Shown: positions 44,611 to 56,055, counted from the stretch's first letter. The stretch: 64,000 nucleotides of DNA from Notospermus geniculatus (GCA_002633025.1 NMRB01000028.1:680220-744219); one strand, 5' to 3'. Program-made: numbers and translations. The notes: generated by a model from the letters alone, not told the origin.

Positions 44611-44940
44611 TAATTCATACTTCCTTGCCAAGGGAACGGAAAATGCTTTTTGTGGAACCAGCGTTGGTGGAACAGATAATGCTTGTTTGGAACCAGCATG
44701 GTGGAACGGATAATGCTTTGTGTGGAACCAGCGTGGTGGAACGGTAATGCTTTGTTTGGAACCAGCATGGTGGAACAGATAATGCTTTGTGTGGAACCAG
44801 CGTGGTGGAACGGTAATGCTTTGTTTGAAACCAGCGTGGTGGAACGGACAATGCTTTGTTTGATCCAGCGTGGTGGAACGAATTATGCTTTGTTTGGAGC
44901 GTGGCTGGCAATAATTGCTTGGTCGGCGAGGAAGTATTTG
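44611..44940. mobile_element. AATTCATACTTCC family with expanded 35-bp array, opposite orientation
   Basis: Left TAATTCATACTTCCTTGCC, right GGTCGGCGAGGAAGTATT. About eight head-to-tail 34-35-bp units (TTTGGAACCAGCGTGGTGGA followed by ACGGATAATGC) start near 44654, 44689, 44724, 44758, 44793, 44827, 44861 and 44896. Units are in the reverse orientation to those at 29.8-30.05 kb relative to the window. Confidence 0.85.
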
Positions 44941-45949
44941 CTGACTCATTCGAAGGGGAGGGGTGATGTTGTCCAGCAGGGGATTTCTGCCTGCGATTTC
45001 TGTCCAGACAATGACCAAGGATTATGACGAGGACATGTCCACTGCGCCGAACCCGATTGCTGTATTGATTACCATTGATTATCATAAGGGAATTCACCAG
45101 GAAACGGGTTCTAAGGACACTGGATTCCTCTTTACGAAAGGATTTCCTGCAGTTGAGGTCCCACAAGCAGACAGTTTTGTGTGGATATCACTGAATCACC
45201 TGCCAAAAAAGCAATGCATCAGAGTGATTCTACCTTTAGGTCCGTCTTCAAGAGTTTGACCGAACAATGTAAAAATGTTCATTTGCTTGCCTTGACAGCG
45301 CAAGTGGACGCATCCGGCAGAAGCAAATCGCACTTCCGTTTTACATTTGCAAATAGGACGTCATTTAGCACACGAGAGATGACCAAAATGCAAAATACCC
45401 GAGTTCTTTCTCATTAGCGTAGAGTAGATATCCTACAACCACCCAAAGACAGATTGTCACCTTTCGACCAATGCTGTCCACGGTTACAGCAAAAGGTCAC
45501 TCAAAGCCATTCGATTCACTTTGTTTTGGCCAATCACAGACAACTCAAAAGAAGTCCTGCGCAATAAACGAGAGCCTTATCTGTCACGTATGATCTGAAA
45601 CTGAACTCGCCAAATCCCGGGTGACAGCCGTGCTGCCCCGCTGAGCCTGATCGATCTGGACTTGATCTCACCAAAATTCACACATTTTTTTTACTTGTAA
45701 CGCGTGATCGGGAGTAAAAAGTACATCGGTTACTAAATACATCATCAGTTGATGAAGATTGCCTGTGAATTTCATCATAAAAACCAAGATTAAATCTACA
45801 AGAGGTGCGTCGTATTGACACGCAAATGAAGATCACTGTTGTCATCGATTCTCATACGGTACATCATCAGCAGGAGGTCAAAATACCAGATACTCTACGT
45901 CGCGCGAGACTCGCTCTTCGCCAATCAGGGAGCAACACTAAATGACGTC

Positions 45950-46230
45950 ACAGCAACCTCCTCTCATCAGGCTGCGGCTCAAACCAAAACAAACACATGT
46001 CCCTAGAATCGACTAAATCACAACGAGACGCAGAGCAACGATTTTCTGTTTGGACTTGTGATTATTCCCTTGGAGAGAATCCTTTCCATCAACCGTTTGG
46101 CTCGTCTGCAATATTGGTGTGTTGTTTTGAATCAAATTGAAATCGTCTGCCGCTCATCAACGGAGTAGATGGTCAATATAAAAGTTGGAATTAGTTCCGG
46201 AACTGGCATATCGAGTTCTCTCGCGTGCGG
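45950..46230 (+). promoter_or_regulatory. TATA-type promoter with CRE
   Basis: A palindromic CRE (TGACGTCA) at about 45944-45951, and a canonical TATAAAAG in CAATATAAAAGTTGG at about 46176-46190, followed 30 bp later by CATATCGAGTTCTCTCGCG. This arrangement predicts plus-strand transcription from about 46210. Confidence 0.4.
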
Positions 46231-46811
46231 ATCTGGACAAGCGTCGTTTTGACCTGTGCGAATTCAATCAACGAATTCTACCGAAGTGTAGTTAAATTTC
46301 GAAATTGGAGATCAGCAATCAAGGAATTTTTGTCGATGTTTTAGTGGTAACAGACTCTATATATTGCTGATGTGAACAGTAGTGCGAATTTTATGCCAAC
46401 TTGTTCGATGTTTCGTTCGATGTGAATGTAATTGTCATCCATTGAATCAAGACAGGAGTGCTGATCTTTGCGTGAGGAATCGTTCCTTCATTTTTACCCG
46501 CTACTTTCCCATCCGAGACGTTTTCATCGGAGTATCATTTTCACATTTCTTAGTTCCAAGAAAACTGGAGAAGCAAGAAAGAAACTTCATTTTTTTCTCG
46601 ACGTGGTACCATATCATGACATTCTTTCTTCCATTATAGAAGGTTATTGTTGCCTTTTTTGTTACCGCTCCCCGGGGAGGGAAACAACGGCCAAACTCTC
46701 GTCTACTTTTAGTGGTGTAGACTGCGTTCTTTTTCTGCTTAGACTTGTGCAAATCGTGAAAAGGAGACTAGACTTGCTCCAGGAAGGAAAATATCACAGG
46801 TGAACAGTGCC

Positions 46812-46990
46812 TCATACAACCTCGTGCCTGAGGTCAATGTTGTATCTCGTAACGACGACCACAACGGTGGGCGGGGGCTTGTGGACGGATGTTGAGAGCA
46901 ACTTGATGCGATTTATCAAATCTGCTAAGATGGCCATGTAAAGAGCCAGATACAAATAGCCTAAAAGGCTGATGAGGTTCAGTCGAGTGT
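46812..46990 (-). CDS. possible C-terminal exon with a membrane helix
   Basis: Minus frame ending at 46812 reads LISLLGYLYLALYMAILADL, then NRIKLLSTSVHKPPPTV and RYNIDLRHEVV. An overlapping frame with an ATG at 47070 (MSGNLEQTKLKEQAIKRLYY) is also protein-like, so the two may be exons with a short intron or one may be chance. Confidence 0.2.
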
Positions 46991-47630
46991 AGGAAAAACA
47001 CTTGCGATTCGTAATACAGACGTTTGATCGCCTGCTCCTTCAGTTTTGTTTGCTCAAGGTTCCCGCTCATCGGCCGTTAAACCAACACCACTCTGTTGTG
47101 ACGGATCTGTCTGCTTAATATTTTAGCCGGCAGGAGTCGTTACATGCGTCAAAACGTTCATTTCATTGGCCGTACGTTTTCTGTTGCGCACAGTTCGAAT
47201 ACGTGCTCACCTCGTGCCGACACCGCAACATTACATGTGTGCTTGCTTGGACTTCAATGACTTCAATATTAAAATGCGTTGAAATGAACTTTTTGTGATG
47301 TCAATGCAAATTGTTTAGCGGGTAGTGCCCTCTTGCGGAAAGCGGATTTTTAGTCTCATTTCTGAGAAACCCCTGCTTGACTCGAAGGGAACATTAAGAA
47401 TGATTTCCCGGCGTGCACCATTGCCTTTCGTTAAATTCTGAATATTGAAATACCGGTAGTTTCGTCAATCGCCGAAAGCAGAATCGACGTACTTCAAGCC
47501 GACGATCTCGAAATTGCAGGCTTGTTCAGACTGAAATTAGAAAAATAGCCACGGACTGTCTGCCCTCTTCGGATTCATAGCGGACATCAAAAGACTCTGC
47601 TAGTAATTTAAGATAATTGAGCGCTGCAAT

Positions 47631-48220
47631 ATGCTGGATAAATTGGTGAGTATTATCTTGTGAATTTCGTTTCAAATTAGTCTATAGTTTGACGATTTTA
47701 AGTTCGATGTTGGCGATGAGGAGGTAGTGAATTTTGTCACATAATTTGTAAAACAAAGCTTATTATGCTCTCCAACATTGTCTCATGCTAAAAAGTTTCG
47801 TTTGGTATAAAAACTGATTCCAACTCGATCAAAGCAATACGTTTTTGATGTCCGCAGGAAATCGTATAACTGTTACTCTTCATGCCCAGCAATCTTCCGC
47901 GCGATTGACGCAAGCAATCGCAAAGGGGAATCACCGTTCTCAGTATCGCAAGCAATCGCAACATTGCTCCAAGCCTATCGCAAGTTATCGCACCATCAGA
48001 ACTCCACCGAGTTCAGATTAGATACTATATCTGGTTATTTTTTGACACCACGCTGACGTCTAACCGATTCCCTGTTTTCCCTGCGAATAAGTACTGAAAA
48101 ATTGCAACTGAATTTAGTTAGCCAGAGGCGAGAAAACTTGTGATAATGTCATGGGAGCAAATCAAATATACAGTAAAGTCGTATCTCAGAGAATACGTCT
48201 ACCACTTCAGGTTTTAATGA
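47631..48220 (+). CDS. tentative first two coding exons, unrecognised
   Basis: ATG at 47631 gives MLDKL before a perfect donor (AAATTG|GTGAGTATT, GT at 47646). A 31-bp exon (48190-48220) lies between CGTATCTCAG and AATGA|GTAAGTACG and continues in phase as RIRLPLQVLM. The exons are too short for the protein match to mean much; the splice sites carry the call. The TATA promoter at 46.18 kb is a possible start for this transcript. Confidence 0.25.
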
Positions 48221-48464
48221 GTAAGTACGTTCATTTCACTCAGCTATATTTGGCCTGTGTTATGCTTCTTTCGTCCCCATAGCAACTCATTTATGAATGC
48301 TTTATAAAAAACGTTTAATGTTCATTATCCACAGCATTTTGAAATCATCACCAATTGCCTATGAAAGATTGGAAGTCCCATCAGTCATACACTCGGCCCC
48401 AGTGTGTATCCGACGTCCAGGTGTCTTCCACACACTGGCACTTTTGGGGCTCAAAAGCCGTGAA

Positions 48465-48480
48465 CACCACTAGATGGCAC
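48465..48480 (+). promoter_or_regulatory. CTCF-type motif
   Basis: CACCACTAGATGGCAC matches the CTCF core in forward orientation. Confidence 0.35.
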
Positions 48481-48599
48481 TCACTGGACTCCAGCCAATC
48501 ACCACGCTTTCTCACTCAGTGCCGCGGAAATTCCGCGAAACTTGAAGCGAAATGAGAAGTGCCCGTGCTGCCACCACGCGGTCTTCACGACTGTTAATC

Positions 48600-49730
48600 T
48601 CTAAAAGAGCCAGACGCGGAGTGTGACTTACCGAAGGGGTGAGCCCGTAGCGTCTGGCTAAGCGAGACTACATCAGTCATGGCCCACAAAGTTTTGACTT
48701 CAACTAACCCAGCCTGCTTCAAAACAACCACCACTGTCGAGTGCCAAATTATAGGAACCAATCAGAATACATGTTGCTCACCAATGAGTAGAATGATTGG
48801 CTGATGGGAAAGGTCAGGTTAGGGTCAGCCTTATATTATTACACAGCACGCGACAGCACTCCAAATGCCAGCGGTCAGGCGGAAGTGCCTTCAGTCAACG
48901 TTCTGTCTGCACCCCATCACCCAGCCGACGTCCCAGCTTTTTCAGTCAATTAGTATATTATATGTAACAGAAGAGGGGACTTTATTTTTCCCCTCAATCC
49001 TCTTATGTTGTCATCCACAACCCACATAAATGTTCTTTGAGGTAGAGGCTGTAAACGGTAGTCTTCCTAAAGCCCCGAATCCGATATTCTAGGGTATTAC
49101 AACACTTCAACTAAATTAATTTCTCCCGCTTCTTTGCGTCAACCCGAACATTTCAGAGACAGAAACTAAATGCACCTACGTAACGTAATTGTATTAAGCG
49201 CACAAACGAAATCTTGATAACTTTGTGTTAGTGGTAAATGCATTCCTTTAAATGGATATGAATCTGTGCCCACAGGAGCTGCTGGGGGAGTGCTAACCTT
49301 CTTTGATGTCGAAAGTGGATTTCGATCCTTAAAGTCGGATGATCATAGTCATCATTATAGTTCAAAAGTTTGTTTTCGCTAAGTGGTCGTTAGATGTCAA
49401 GAAATTGCCGAAGTTACCTGGTTATTTTGTTGATGAGGATTCAAACGTCTTTTATTAAAAAGAAGATTCCAGTTGTCATAATTTCCTCACAAATACCGTT
49501 ATCGAGCATCAAAGTTTTTTGTTGCCAACTTTTTGTGGAGAAGAATTTAATCGAAACGTTTGTAAACGAACGTTAGTTACCATCCGATATTTCAGTTTTT
49601 TCACACAATGAGGTCCTACACAATGTCCAAGACTGCTCAGTGCTGGAAGTTTTTTTGCCGTTGACTCTCTTTGTTAAATCTCAATTAATATCATTCGGAA
49701 TCTCGCTATTTTCCACTATAGATCAGTTCG
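48600..49730. other. stretch without a supported gene
   Basis: A hairpin pairs GCCAGACGC (48609) with GCGTCTGGC (about 48650). Otherwise AT-rich with no exon-like segment. Confidence 0.4.
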
Positions 49731-49739
49731 AATTAGGTC

Positions 49740-50290
49740 GTCGTTTATGACGTCATGGCGATTTCTTGGCAACCCGCACATGCGCAATAGCCATTTTCCT
49801 TGACAACGCGGAGGCTGGTGTGTTTACATTGGTTTCAACGAAGGATTCCGGCAATCGGCAGCATTTTTGGTGGTTCTCTTCGATATTTCTGCAGGGGAGC
49901 CCTTAATTACACTGTGAACGGGTCTGGTAACAGCTGAGGAACGGAAAAATCACTGGTTTCCCCGCTGGTTTCCCAAAGTTTGAGCGAAGAATGGGGTGAA
50001 TTCGCGATCGACCGGCCACGTGCATCGCCATTTTTGTCCATTCGGAGACCCAACCTGGGCCAATATTTCTGTAAATCTCACCCGATTTTCGTGATGGTAA
50101 CGATTTTCAGGAGCACCAGGTGATTATCTCGATGACCCACACACTTATAAACACAAAGCTGGGCGAAAAGCCCACAGAAAACGGCAAAATGTGCGACCCA
50201 CCGGCAAATCCTTCGTTGAAAGCCATAAAACATCGACTTCCGGCTTGGACCAAGGAAAACGGCAAAATGCGCATGCGCGAATTATCCATG
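49740..50290 (+). promoter_or_regulatory. GC-rich promoter with CRE, X-box-like and NRF1-like sites
   Basis: A TGACGTCA CRE (49748), CTTGGCAAC and CTTGACAAC half-sites of the RFX X-box type (49770, 49800), CACATGCGCAATA (49787) and a full NRF1-like GCGCATGCGC (50269-50278). The mixture is typical of CpG-type promoters; X-box half-sites are often near ciliary genes. It precedes the plus-strand frame at 50354-50617. Confidence 0.4.
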
Positions 50291-50353
50291 GCAATGACCT
50301 AATTACGAAGTTTGATCTCATCTATATTTTGACCACTTAACTTCTACTAGTAG

Positions 50354-50617
50354 CATTGGTTGGATGCTCGACCCTCCTCGTGGCGGTCTCCCTGGATGGA
50401 ATATTTCGCCGCGAGATACATTATCAACTCATCACGCCATGCCAGGCTGATAGACACTCCCTTTGATATGTTTGATGTTGAAGGGACGGCAGTGCCTTCG
50501 GCAAGGAACGATTGGAGGCCATATCGTCAAAATGCGTACGTTGTGGACACGATTGACCCGTGCAACAGACCATGCGACCCCCGTAGAATGGTCAGCCAAT
50601 CAGAACCGGAATCATGA
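50354..50617 (+). CDS. candidate terminal exon, unrecognised
   Basis: After CCACTTAACTTCTACTAGTAG the frame is open for 87 codons to a TGA: HWLDARPSSWRSPWMEYFAA, RYIINSSRHARLIDTPFDMF, DVEGTAVPSARNDWRPYRQ, DTIDPCNRPCDPRRMV and an SEPES end. The first in-frame ATG is at 50396. The Pro/Arg/Tyr-rich, low-complexity-free pattern resembles small axonemal inner-microtubule proteins, and the X-box-like promoter upstream would fit, but this is inference. The upstream exon may be the 58-codon frame at 50132-50302. Confidence 0.42.
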   Translation, partial: HWLDARPSSWRSPWMEYFAARYIINSSRHARLIDTPFDMFDVEGTAVPSARNDWRPYRQNAYVVDTIDPCNRPCDPRRMVSQSEPES

Positions 50618-50828
50618 CAGAGCGACGAACGATGTCAAGACATCGCTGCAATGTTTATGACTTGCCTTTTTTCGAGGATATCCTGATAATATCGTCGAAG
50701 GTGTCATTTGTACTTCTCGAAACTGGCAAAGCTCTGTTCAAACTGGGCTGTTTCAGACATGACGGATTTTACAATGTCTTATTCGGTAGTTCAACCTCTT
50801 CAGCTATCCAACACACAGCCACCCCTAC

Positions 50829-50946
50829 CGCGCTCCTGATTGAAAAGTCATGTTCGTGTAATTGATTTAGTATAATTCGATCAATTTGAGACATTTTGCG
50901 GATTTCAGACCGCCATAGACGGATGACACGGCTCGTTTTATTTGGG
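50829..50946 (-). CDS. candidate internal exon, unrecognised
   Basis: A 118-bp exon between GACTTCTTAAACAG and AGCGCG|GTAGGG. It enters with one base and leaves in phase 0, reading PNKTSRVIRLWRSEIRKMSQ then IDRIILNQLHEHDFSIRSA. It appears helical and basic. It could be a downstream exon of the gene at 51501-52119, whose visible exit phase is 0, but phases do not match directly. Confidence 0.3.
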
Positions 50947-51500
50947 CTGTTTAAGAAGTCGGCAATCCAAATTGAATATTCCTCAATCATCATCATTTGA
51001 CGGTAATCAAATGAGCAATATAATGTAATACAAGTAATTCACTATTCATTGGTCATGGGTCGAGATCGGGATGCAGTTGAAACATCTAGAATTACTGCGT
51101 TGTTTTGCGGAAGCTGTCGTAGATTTAGTTTTCGCATCAAAACATCACCACAAATCAAGGAAACCAAGGACATTGGGATGTGGGTGTAGCCCACACTGGA
51201 CAAGCACAGAAATCACGTGCGCTCGCACAGATTTGTCTACAATAGGGTGAAATATACTTTTTCTAGGGTCTCAGATTAAAGATGAGGAGTTTTAGTAGCA
51301 AAGTCACTGAAAAAATATATTGTGTTGTTAGGTGACCTTCTTAAATGACAGATGCAAAACAATCACAGGTACCAAATGGCTTTTTTCCGGATCGGGAACG
51401 TGGTAACATTGATCAAAGAGCCAGAAACCAGTGACAGATACAATACATAGCTAAGTCAAAGGTGGGGCTCCGAACATGTAACGTTATATGCGAGATCTAC

Positions 51501-52119
51501 CGCGCATAACGCAAAAAATCGACCAACAATGAAAGGTGCCATCAACCTGTCGGTATCATAGGAGCGCGAGGCTGTTTGTGCCGGATTTTTCTTTCTATCG
51601 TTGTCAGATACATGTAAGTCAATAATATTCTCCATAACAACTTCTGTCATAGACGCATCAGCCAACGGATGGATACAATTGTGAACTTTCGTATCCGCAC
51701 GGATAGCCGGCGACAGCTTTTTGCGAGAACTCCTTCCATTGTTACACAAAAGCCTACTCGAACAAAGGGGAATCATCACTGAACGTTGCCGTAGGCCCAA
51801 ACGGGCGGTGTGAAAACTCACAAACCCACGGAAGTTCTGTTGCTTTTGAAGCAATCCGAAGATTCTCCACAGAGACTTAAAGGGCACAGTAATATTCCTT
51901 TTTCCTGTCCTTCGCTAAACATACCCGCGTTAAGGGAGACCTCTATTGACAATGTTGTTAAACTACCGCTTATCAACCTCGCCCCATGTAGAATCAATCT
52001 CGTTCCTGGGATATCCACGTATGCATTGTATAGGCTGGTAATCAAACATTCTCCAGCACTGGGGCGAAAGGAAAGACTACGGTATTGGAGAGTGCTGCAA
52101 CCGCCGCCGGTGGCGACGG
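51501..52119 (-). CDS. two exons joined in phase, unrecognised gene
   Basis: Exon 1 (52119-51925) follows a strong tract (ATTTCCACTTTTTGTCGATAG), enters with two bases and reads VATGGGCSTLQYRSLSFRPS, ECLITSLYNAYVDIPGTRLI, LHGARLISGSLTTLSIEVSL. It leaves in phase 1 at AACGCGG|GTATGT. Exon 2 (51778-51501) follows GGCAACGTTCAG and begins with two bases. It reads MIPLCSSRLLCNNGRSSRKK, then MTEVVMENIIDLHVSDNDRK and RLMAPFIVGRFFALCA, leaving in phase 0 at GCGCG|GTAGAT. Good sites, matching phases and a 146-bp intron make this one of the best unrecognised loci. The first exon looks extracellular or beta-rich. Upstream minus-strand frames at 52378-52635 and 52755-53024 may be further exons. Confidence 0.5.
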
Positions 52120-52377
52120 CTATCGACAAAAAGTGGAAATACCGCGGCACTTTAACTTGAAATTCGACAGAATTTGCTGAATTCGCCTGAATCCAGATTC
52201 ACGTTTCCGCCGTCTACTAATTGGATAGAAGAACAACGCCGCGTAAAATTTCTTTCAGCTTTGACTTTTCAAAGCGATGAGCTGTAGCTATCTTTATATC
52301 ACCAGGAAATATGACAGAACACAACAAAATTGCCAATTAGTTGAAAAAATTCTCAGCTTACAGTTTCGTTTTGACAT

Positions 52378-52635
52378 TTAACTAAATCCACGAAATAGAA
52401 ATCTGAGATCATTTATTGCTACAACACAAAAACAATTCTGAGACGGCGAATCTGATTTTCGGGAAGCCTGATTGCATTCTGCGGATATTTGCTCAATTTT
52501 GGTTTTGTCTGATTCCGCACGATATGAATTCGTTTCGATTTTATTGTAATAAAAGTGTGGAAATTGCTCGACATTTAGAATCGAGGACGTGAACCGTATC
52601 ACACCCTCGCGAGAAGTGATACTAATTGGTGTCAT
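52378..52635 (-). CDS. protein-like frame, possible upstream exon
   Basis: Reads TSREGVIRFTSSILNVEQFP, HFYYNKIETNSYRAESDKTK, IEQISAECNQASRKSDSPS, ending in NDLRFLFRGFS and a stop. No boundary is clear. Same strand as 51501-52119. Confidence 0.25.
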   Translation of the reverse strand: MTPISITSREGVIRFTSSILNVEQFPHFYYNKIETNSYRAESDKTKIEQISAECNQASRKSDSPSQNCFCVVAINDLRFLFRGFS

Positions 52636-53375
52636 TAATTGCCATTTCCTGTTTGAGGAATTTGAAAAATTCGCACAATTAGTGATGATCTGCGGAGCGA
52701 TCGCTGAATTTCTCGCGTGATCAGGCTCGCGCGATATTTTCCTTTCGGCTGTTCCTAAAAACGTGATTTTTGGGAGAAATAACTTGAAAATGAGGTTGTT
52801 AATCTATCGACCGGATATTGCTTCGAAGAAATGGTACAATTTCTCGCCCGCTTGACAGAAAGTACCAAAAATTTGTAACTGAGGGCGTTAGCGTGTGCAA
52901 TTAGGAAGTCAGTCAAGATAGATGACGTGATTTTTACGTTTGCTATAAATTCGCCCATGCGCAGTGTTTTACGGCAAAGCATGGCGCGTGCAAACGATGC
53001 ATGGAGTATGGGATGATTCGTCATCCTTTAGTCAATCAGCAACACGTTTACTAATGAAGTCCTCGTCCTGTTCGGCAGCACAGATGAGACCGGTGATAAA
53101 TGATTCCACGATAGCAACAAATGAAATAACTCTGTTTGTGACAAAATATGTGGTGTGTGATTGGAAACAACACAGCATCCGTTACAAAGACTTTTGTGGC
53201 ACTCCGGAAGCAATCCAATGATTTCAAATACGACTAATCTTTCCATGGGGTTTGGAAGTTTATCGATGGGCTCTACAGCTTGTGCTGAAGTCGGTCTGTA
53301 GGTCTACAACGACATCCGTACCCAGAGGGATGCTGACATTGCAAGTCCACATTGGACCTAGCAGCCGTAAACAAT

Positions 53376-53505
53376 AGGGAGGTTTCGCAAAGCCCCCGAA
53401 ACGCCAACGCCAACGTCTATCCTTTTGTTCGGTGATCTCTTCTTGTCATCGGACAATGGGTTTGGCGTTCGCGTTGGCGTTTCGGGGGCTTTGCGAAAAC
53501 TCCCT
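53376..53505. mobile_element. foldback MITE, AGGGAGGTTTCGCAAAGC ends
   Basis: Left AGGGAGGTTTCGCAAAGCCC, right GGGGCTTTGCGAAAACTCCC, arms about 45 bp of CCGAAACGCCAACGCC-type sequence, loop about 35 bp. Confidence 0.8.
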
Positions 53506-53699
53506 GGGCTCGTTTCCACCAGCATATTGCGTCGGCGTCGGCATTCGAATCACTATGTCGAGTCCATTGACTGTTTCCGCCGCAGTTCGACGCTGACGCG
53601 AAAGTGCGATTGAAACAGTCAATGGACTCATCATAGAATTGATTCGAACGCCGACGCCGACGTTACCGCCGACGCCATTATGCTAGTGGAACCGAACCC
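53506..53699. mobile_element. foldback MITE, GGGYTCGKTTCCAC ends
   Basis: Directly abuts the previous element. Left GGGCTCGTTTCCACCAGCAT, right ATGCTAGTGGAACCGAACCC. Inner inverted words GTCGGCGTCGGCATTCGAAT and GAGTCCATTGACTGTTTC. The right arm has an ~15-bp insertion relative to the left. Confidence 0.8.
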
Positions 53700-53952
53700 G
53701 TACGCGGTCGTCGCGCAAGTCGGCGGACGCAGCCGTCATGAAATGCACAGCACCAGTTTACATTTCGACGAATAGTGATGGCAGCAATTCCACACCTTGT
53801 ACATTCCCAATCACTGTCTCCATTCTCACAAATCCTTTTTTCTACCGAGAAATCACGAGGTAATTGTGTACTTTCCATACTTTGACATGACGTTATAAGA
53901 CGCAAATGGAAAATATCGGTGGCCAAAATGGGCCGCTGTTTCCCAAAAGAAC

Positions 53953-54013
53953 NNNNNNNNNNNNNNNNNNNNNNNNNNNNNNNNNNNNNNNNNNNNNNNN
54001 NNNNNNNNNNNNN
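53953..54013. other. assembly gap (61 N)
   Basis: Sixty-one Ns. The following ~70 bases are nearly free of C (poly-G then G/T/A only), which suggests poor consensus at the gap edge. Confidence 0.95.
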
Positions 54014-54388
54014 GGGGAGGGGGGGGGTATTTGGGATATGATAGTGGTTAGTCGGTTAGGATTGGAATGGATGTTTTTTTTTCTGAAAACCAATATGTGG
54101 ACGAAGGGGTTTGTAATGGGGAGCGAGCCTGTGCAGAAGATTGCTGAGTTTTGGCGAATAACTGTGGCAATGTTTGCGTTACTTATCGATCGTTCGGCCC
54201 TGATAGATGCCGCATGTTTCTGCACTTTCTTCGTCCATGTTCATGGTCAGTAGGTCAGGAGTTACAAATTCTTCAAAAGCCATCAGAAATTCCTTTCTCT
54301 CTTCCATATTTTGATGTCAATATGAAAGTAAGGACTTCCTAACCAAAGTTTTCCACGGCCCACCGGGCTTGACCACACCGAAACTCGC

Positions 54389-55042
54389 GAGGTGTTTTCG
54401 TTTTACGTCTTGCCGGAAGACGGTCGACACTTGCCGACAACTCGACGCAATCAACACGACCATTATGTCAGATTTGCTAGAATAACTGACATTAATAAGC
54501 AGACATTTTTGACCAGTACGTCATAAGGTCGATCCTCACCCTGGTCGAGGAATTACCGTCAATTCGCTTGACAGCAGTGATTTTCGCCGTCTCGATTGTT
54601 AGTAGGAAATGCATAATTATCAAGTCATCTTGGCCCCAAATCTGGACATCATAACGCGGCAGGCGCCGGCCACTCGACCTCCAAATCCAACAAAGTCCAT
54701 GATGAATTTCCTAATTCCTTTGAGGTTTTCAATGTCACTGCTTTCTTCTTAGCCGTCTAAATGCTACTTCAGAATTTCAAAGATGTTACCCCGCTTGGAA
54801 CCAACGTCTGAAATTTCCCCGACAACATCCAATCGATTAGTCAAAGTAGCGGTTAGTTTTGCCGCCTTCAACTACCCTCGATCAATCAGAATATTTGGCC
54901 AATCAAGTGGCAATTAAGAGAGCCACCAACAGTCTTCAAACGCGCTGTCATGTACACAAGGCTGCCAAATTATCCATGTTCGACCAATCGGAATGGTTAC
55001 AGCCTTTTGCCCGGGGCTAGGGCCCGAGACTGACGTGTTGTA
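54389..55042 (+). repeat. 654-bp direct repeat, copy 1
   Basis: Aligns without gaps to 55402-56055 at a constant offset of 1013 bases. I count six substitutions. Copy 1 ends exactly at a single N (55043). No coding frame is supported in it. Confidence 0.92.
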
Positions 55043-55401
55043 NTTTTTGTGTTTTCCTTATTGTTTCCCTCCTGGCGGATTAAGCGGCAACTAACCCAAC
55101 AATAACCATTCTAGGCCGCGTCTATTATTGGGGAACACTGAGCTACAAAAACACTCACAGATGTTACACCTGATTGACCACACCGAAACTGATCAGCTTT
55201 GGGTCCTTACAGCGGCCTGCATGAGTAACAACATGATGGACAACAGCTTAACTTGTGGACTAATCAGAAGAATCCGAAGTTTAAATAGCGACGAATCAAA
55301 ATCATACCCGGTACGTCAATAGCCATGACGACCTAAACTGACTGCCTCTGGACGATTATCAAAATTGGGCAGATATAGTTTTCTACCATTTTTTTTCTCG
55401 G

Positions 55402-56055
55402 GAGGTGTTTTCGTTTTACGTCTTGCCGGAAGACGGTCGACACTTGTCGGCAACTCGACGCAATCAACACGACCATTATGTCAGATTTGCTAGAATAACT
55501 GACATTAATAAGCAGACATTTTTGACCAGTACGTCATAAGGTCGATCCTCACCCTGGTCGAGGAATTGCCGTCAATTCGCTTGACAGCAGTGATTTTCGC
55601 CGTCTCGATTGTTAGTAGGAAATGCATAATTATCAAGTCATCTTGGCCCCAAATCTGCACATCATAACGCGGCAGGCGCCGGTCACTTGACCTCCAAATC
55701 CAACAAAGTCCATGATGAATTTCCTAATTCCTTTGAGGTTTTCAATGTCACTGCTTTCTTCTTAGCCGTCTAAATGCTACTTCAGAATTTCAAAGATGTT
55801 ACCCCGCTTGGAACCAACGTCTGAAATTTCCCCGACAACATCCAATCGATTAGTCAAAGTAGCGGTTAGTTTTGCCGCCTTCAACTACCCTCGATCAATC
55901 AGAATATTTGGCCAATCAAGTGGCAATTAAGAGAGCCACCAACAGTCTTCAAACGCGCTGTCATGTACACAAGGCTGCCAAATTATCCATGTTCGACCAA
56001 TCGGAATGGTTACAGCCTTTTGCCCGGGGCTAGGGCCCGAGACTGACGTGTTGTA
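55402..56055 (+). repeat. 654-bp direct repeat, copy 2
   Basis: Second copy of 54389-55042. The 359 bp between them is not repeated. Confidence 0.92.

Noticed and set aside
53893-54253. Open frames running through the N gap
   Set aside because: Open only because Ns hide stop codons.
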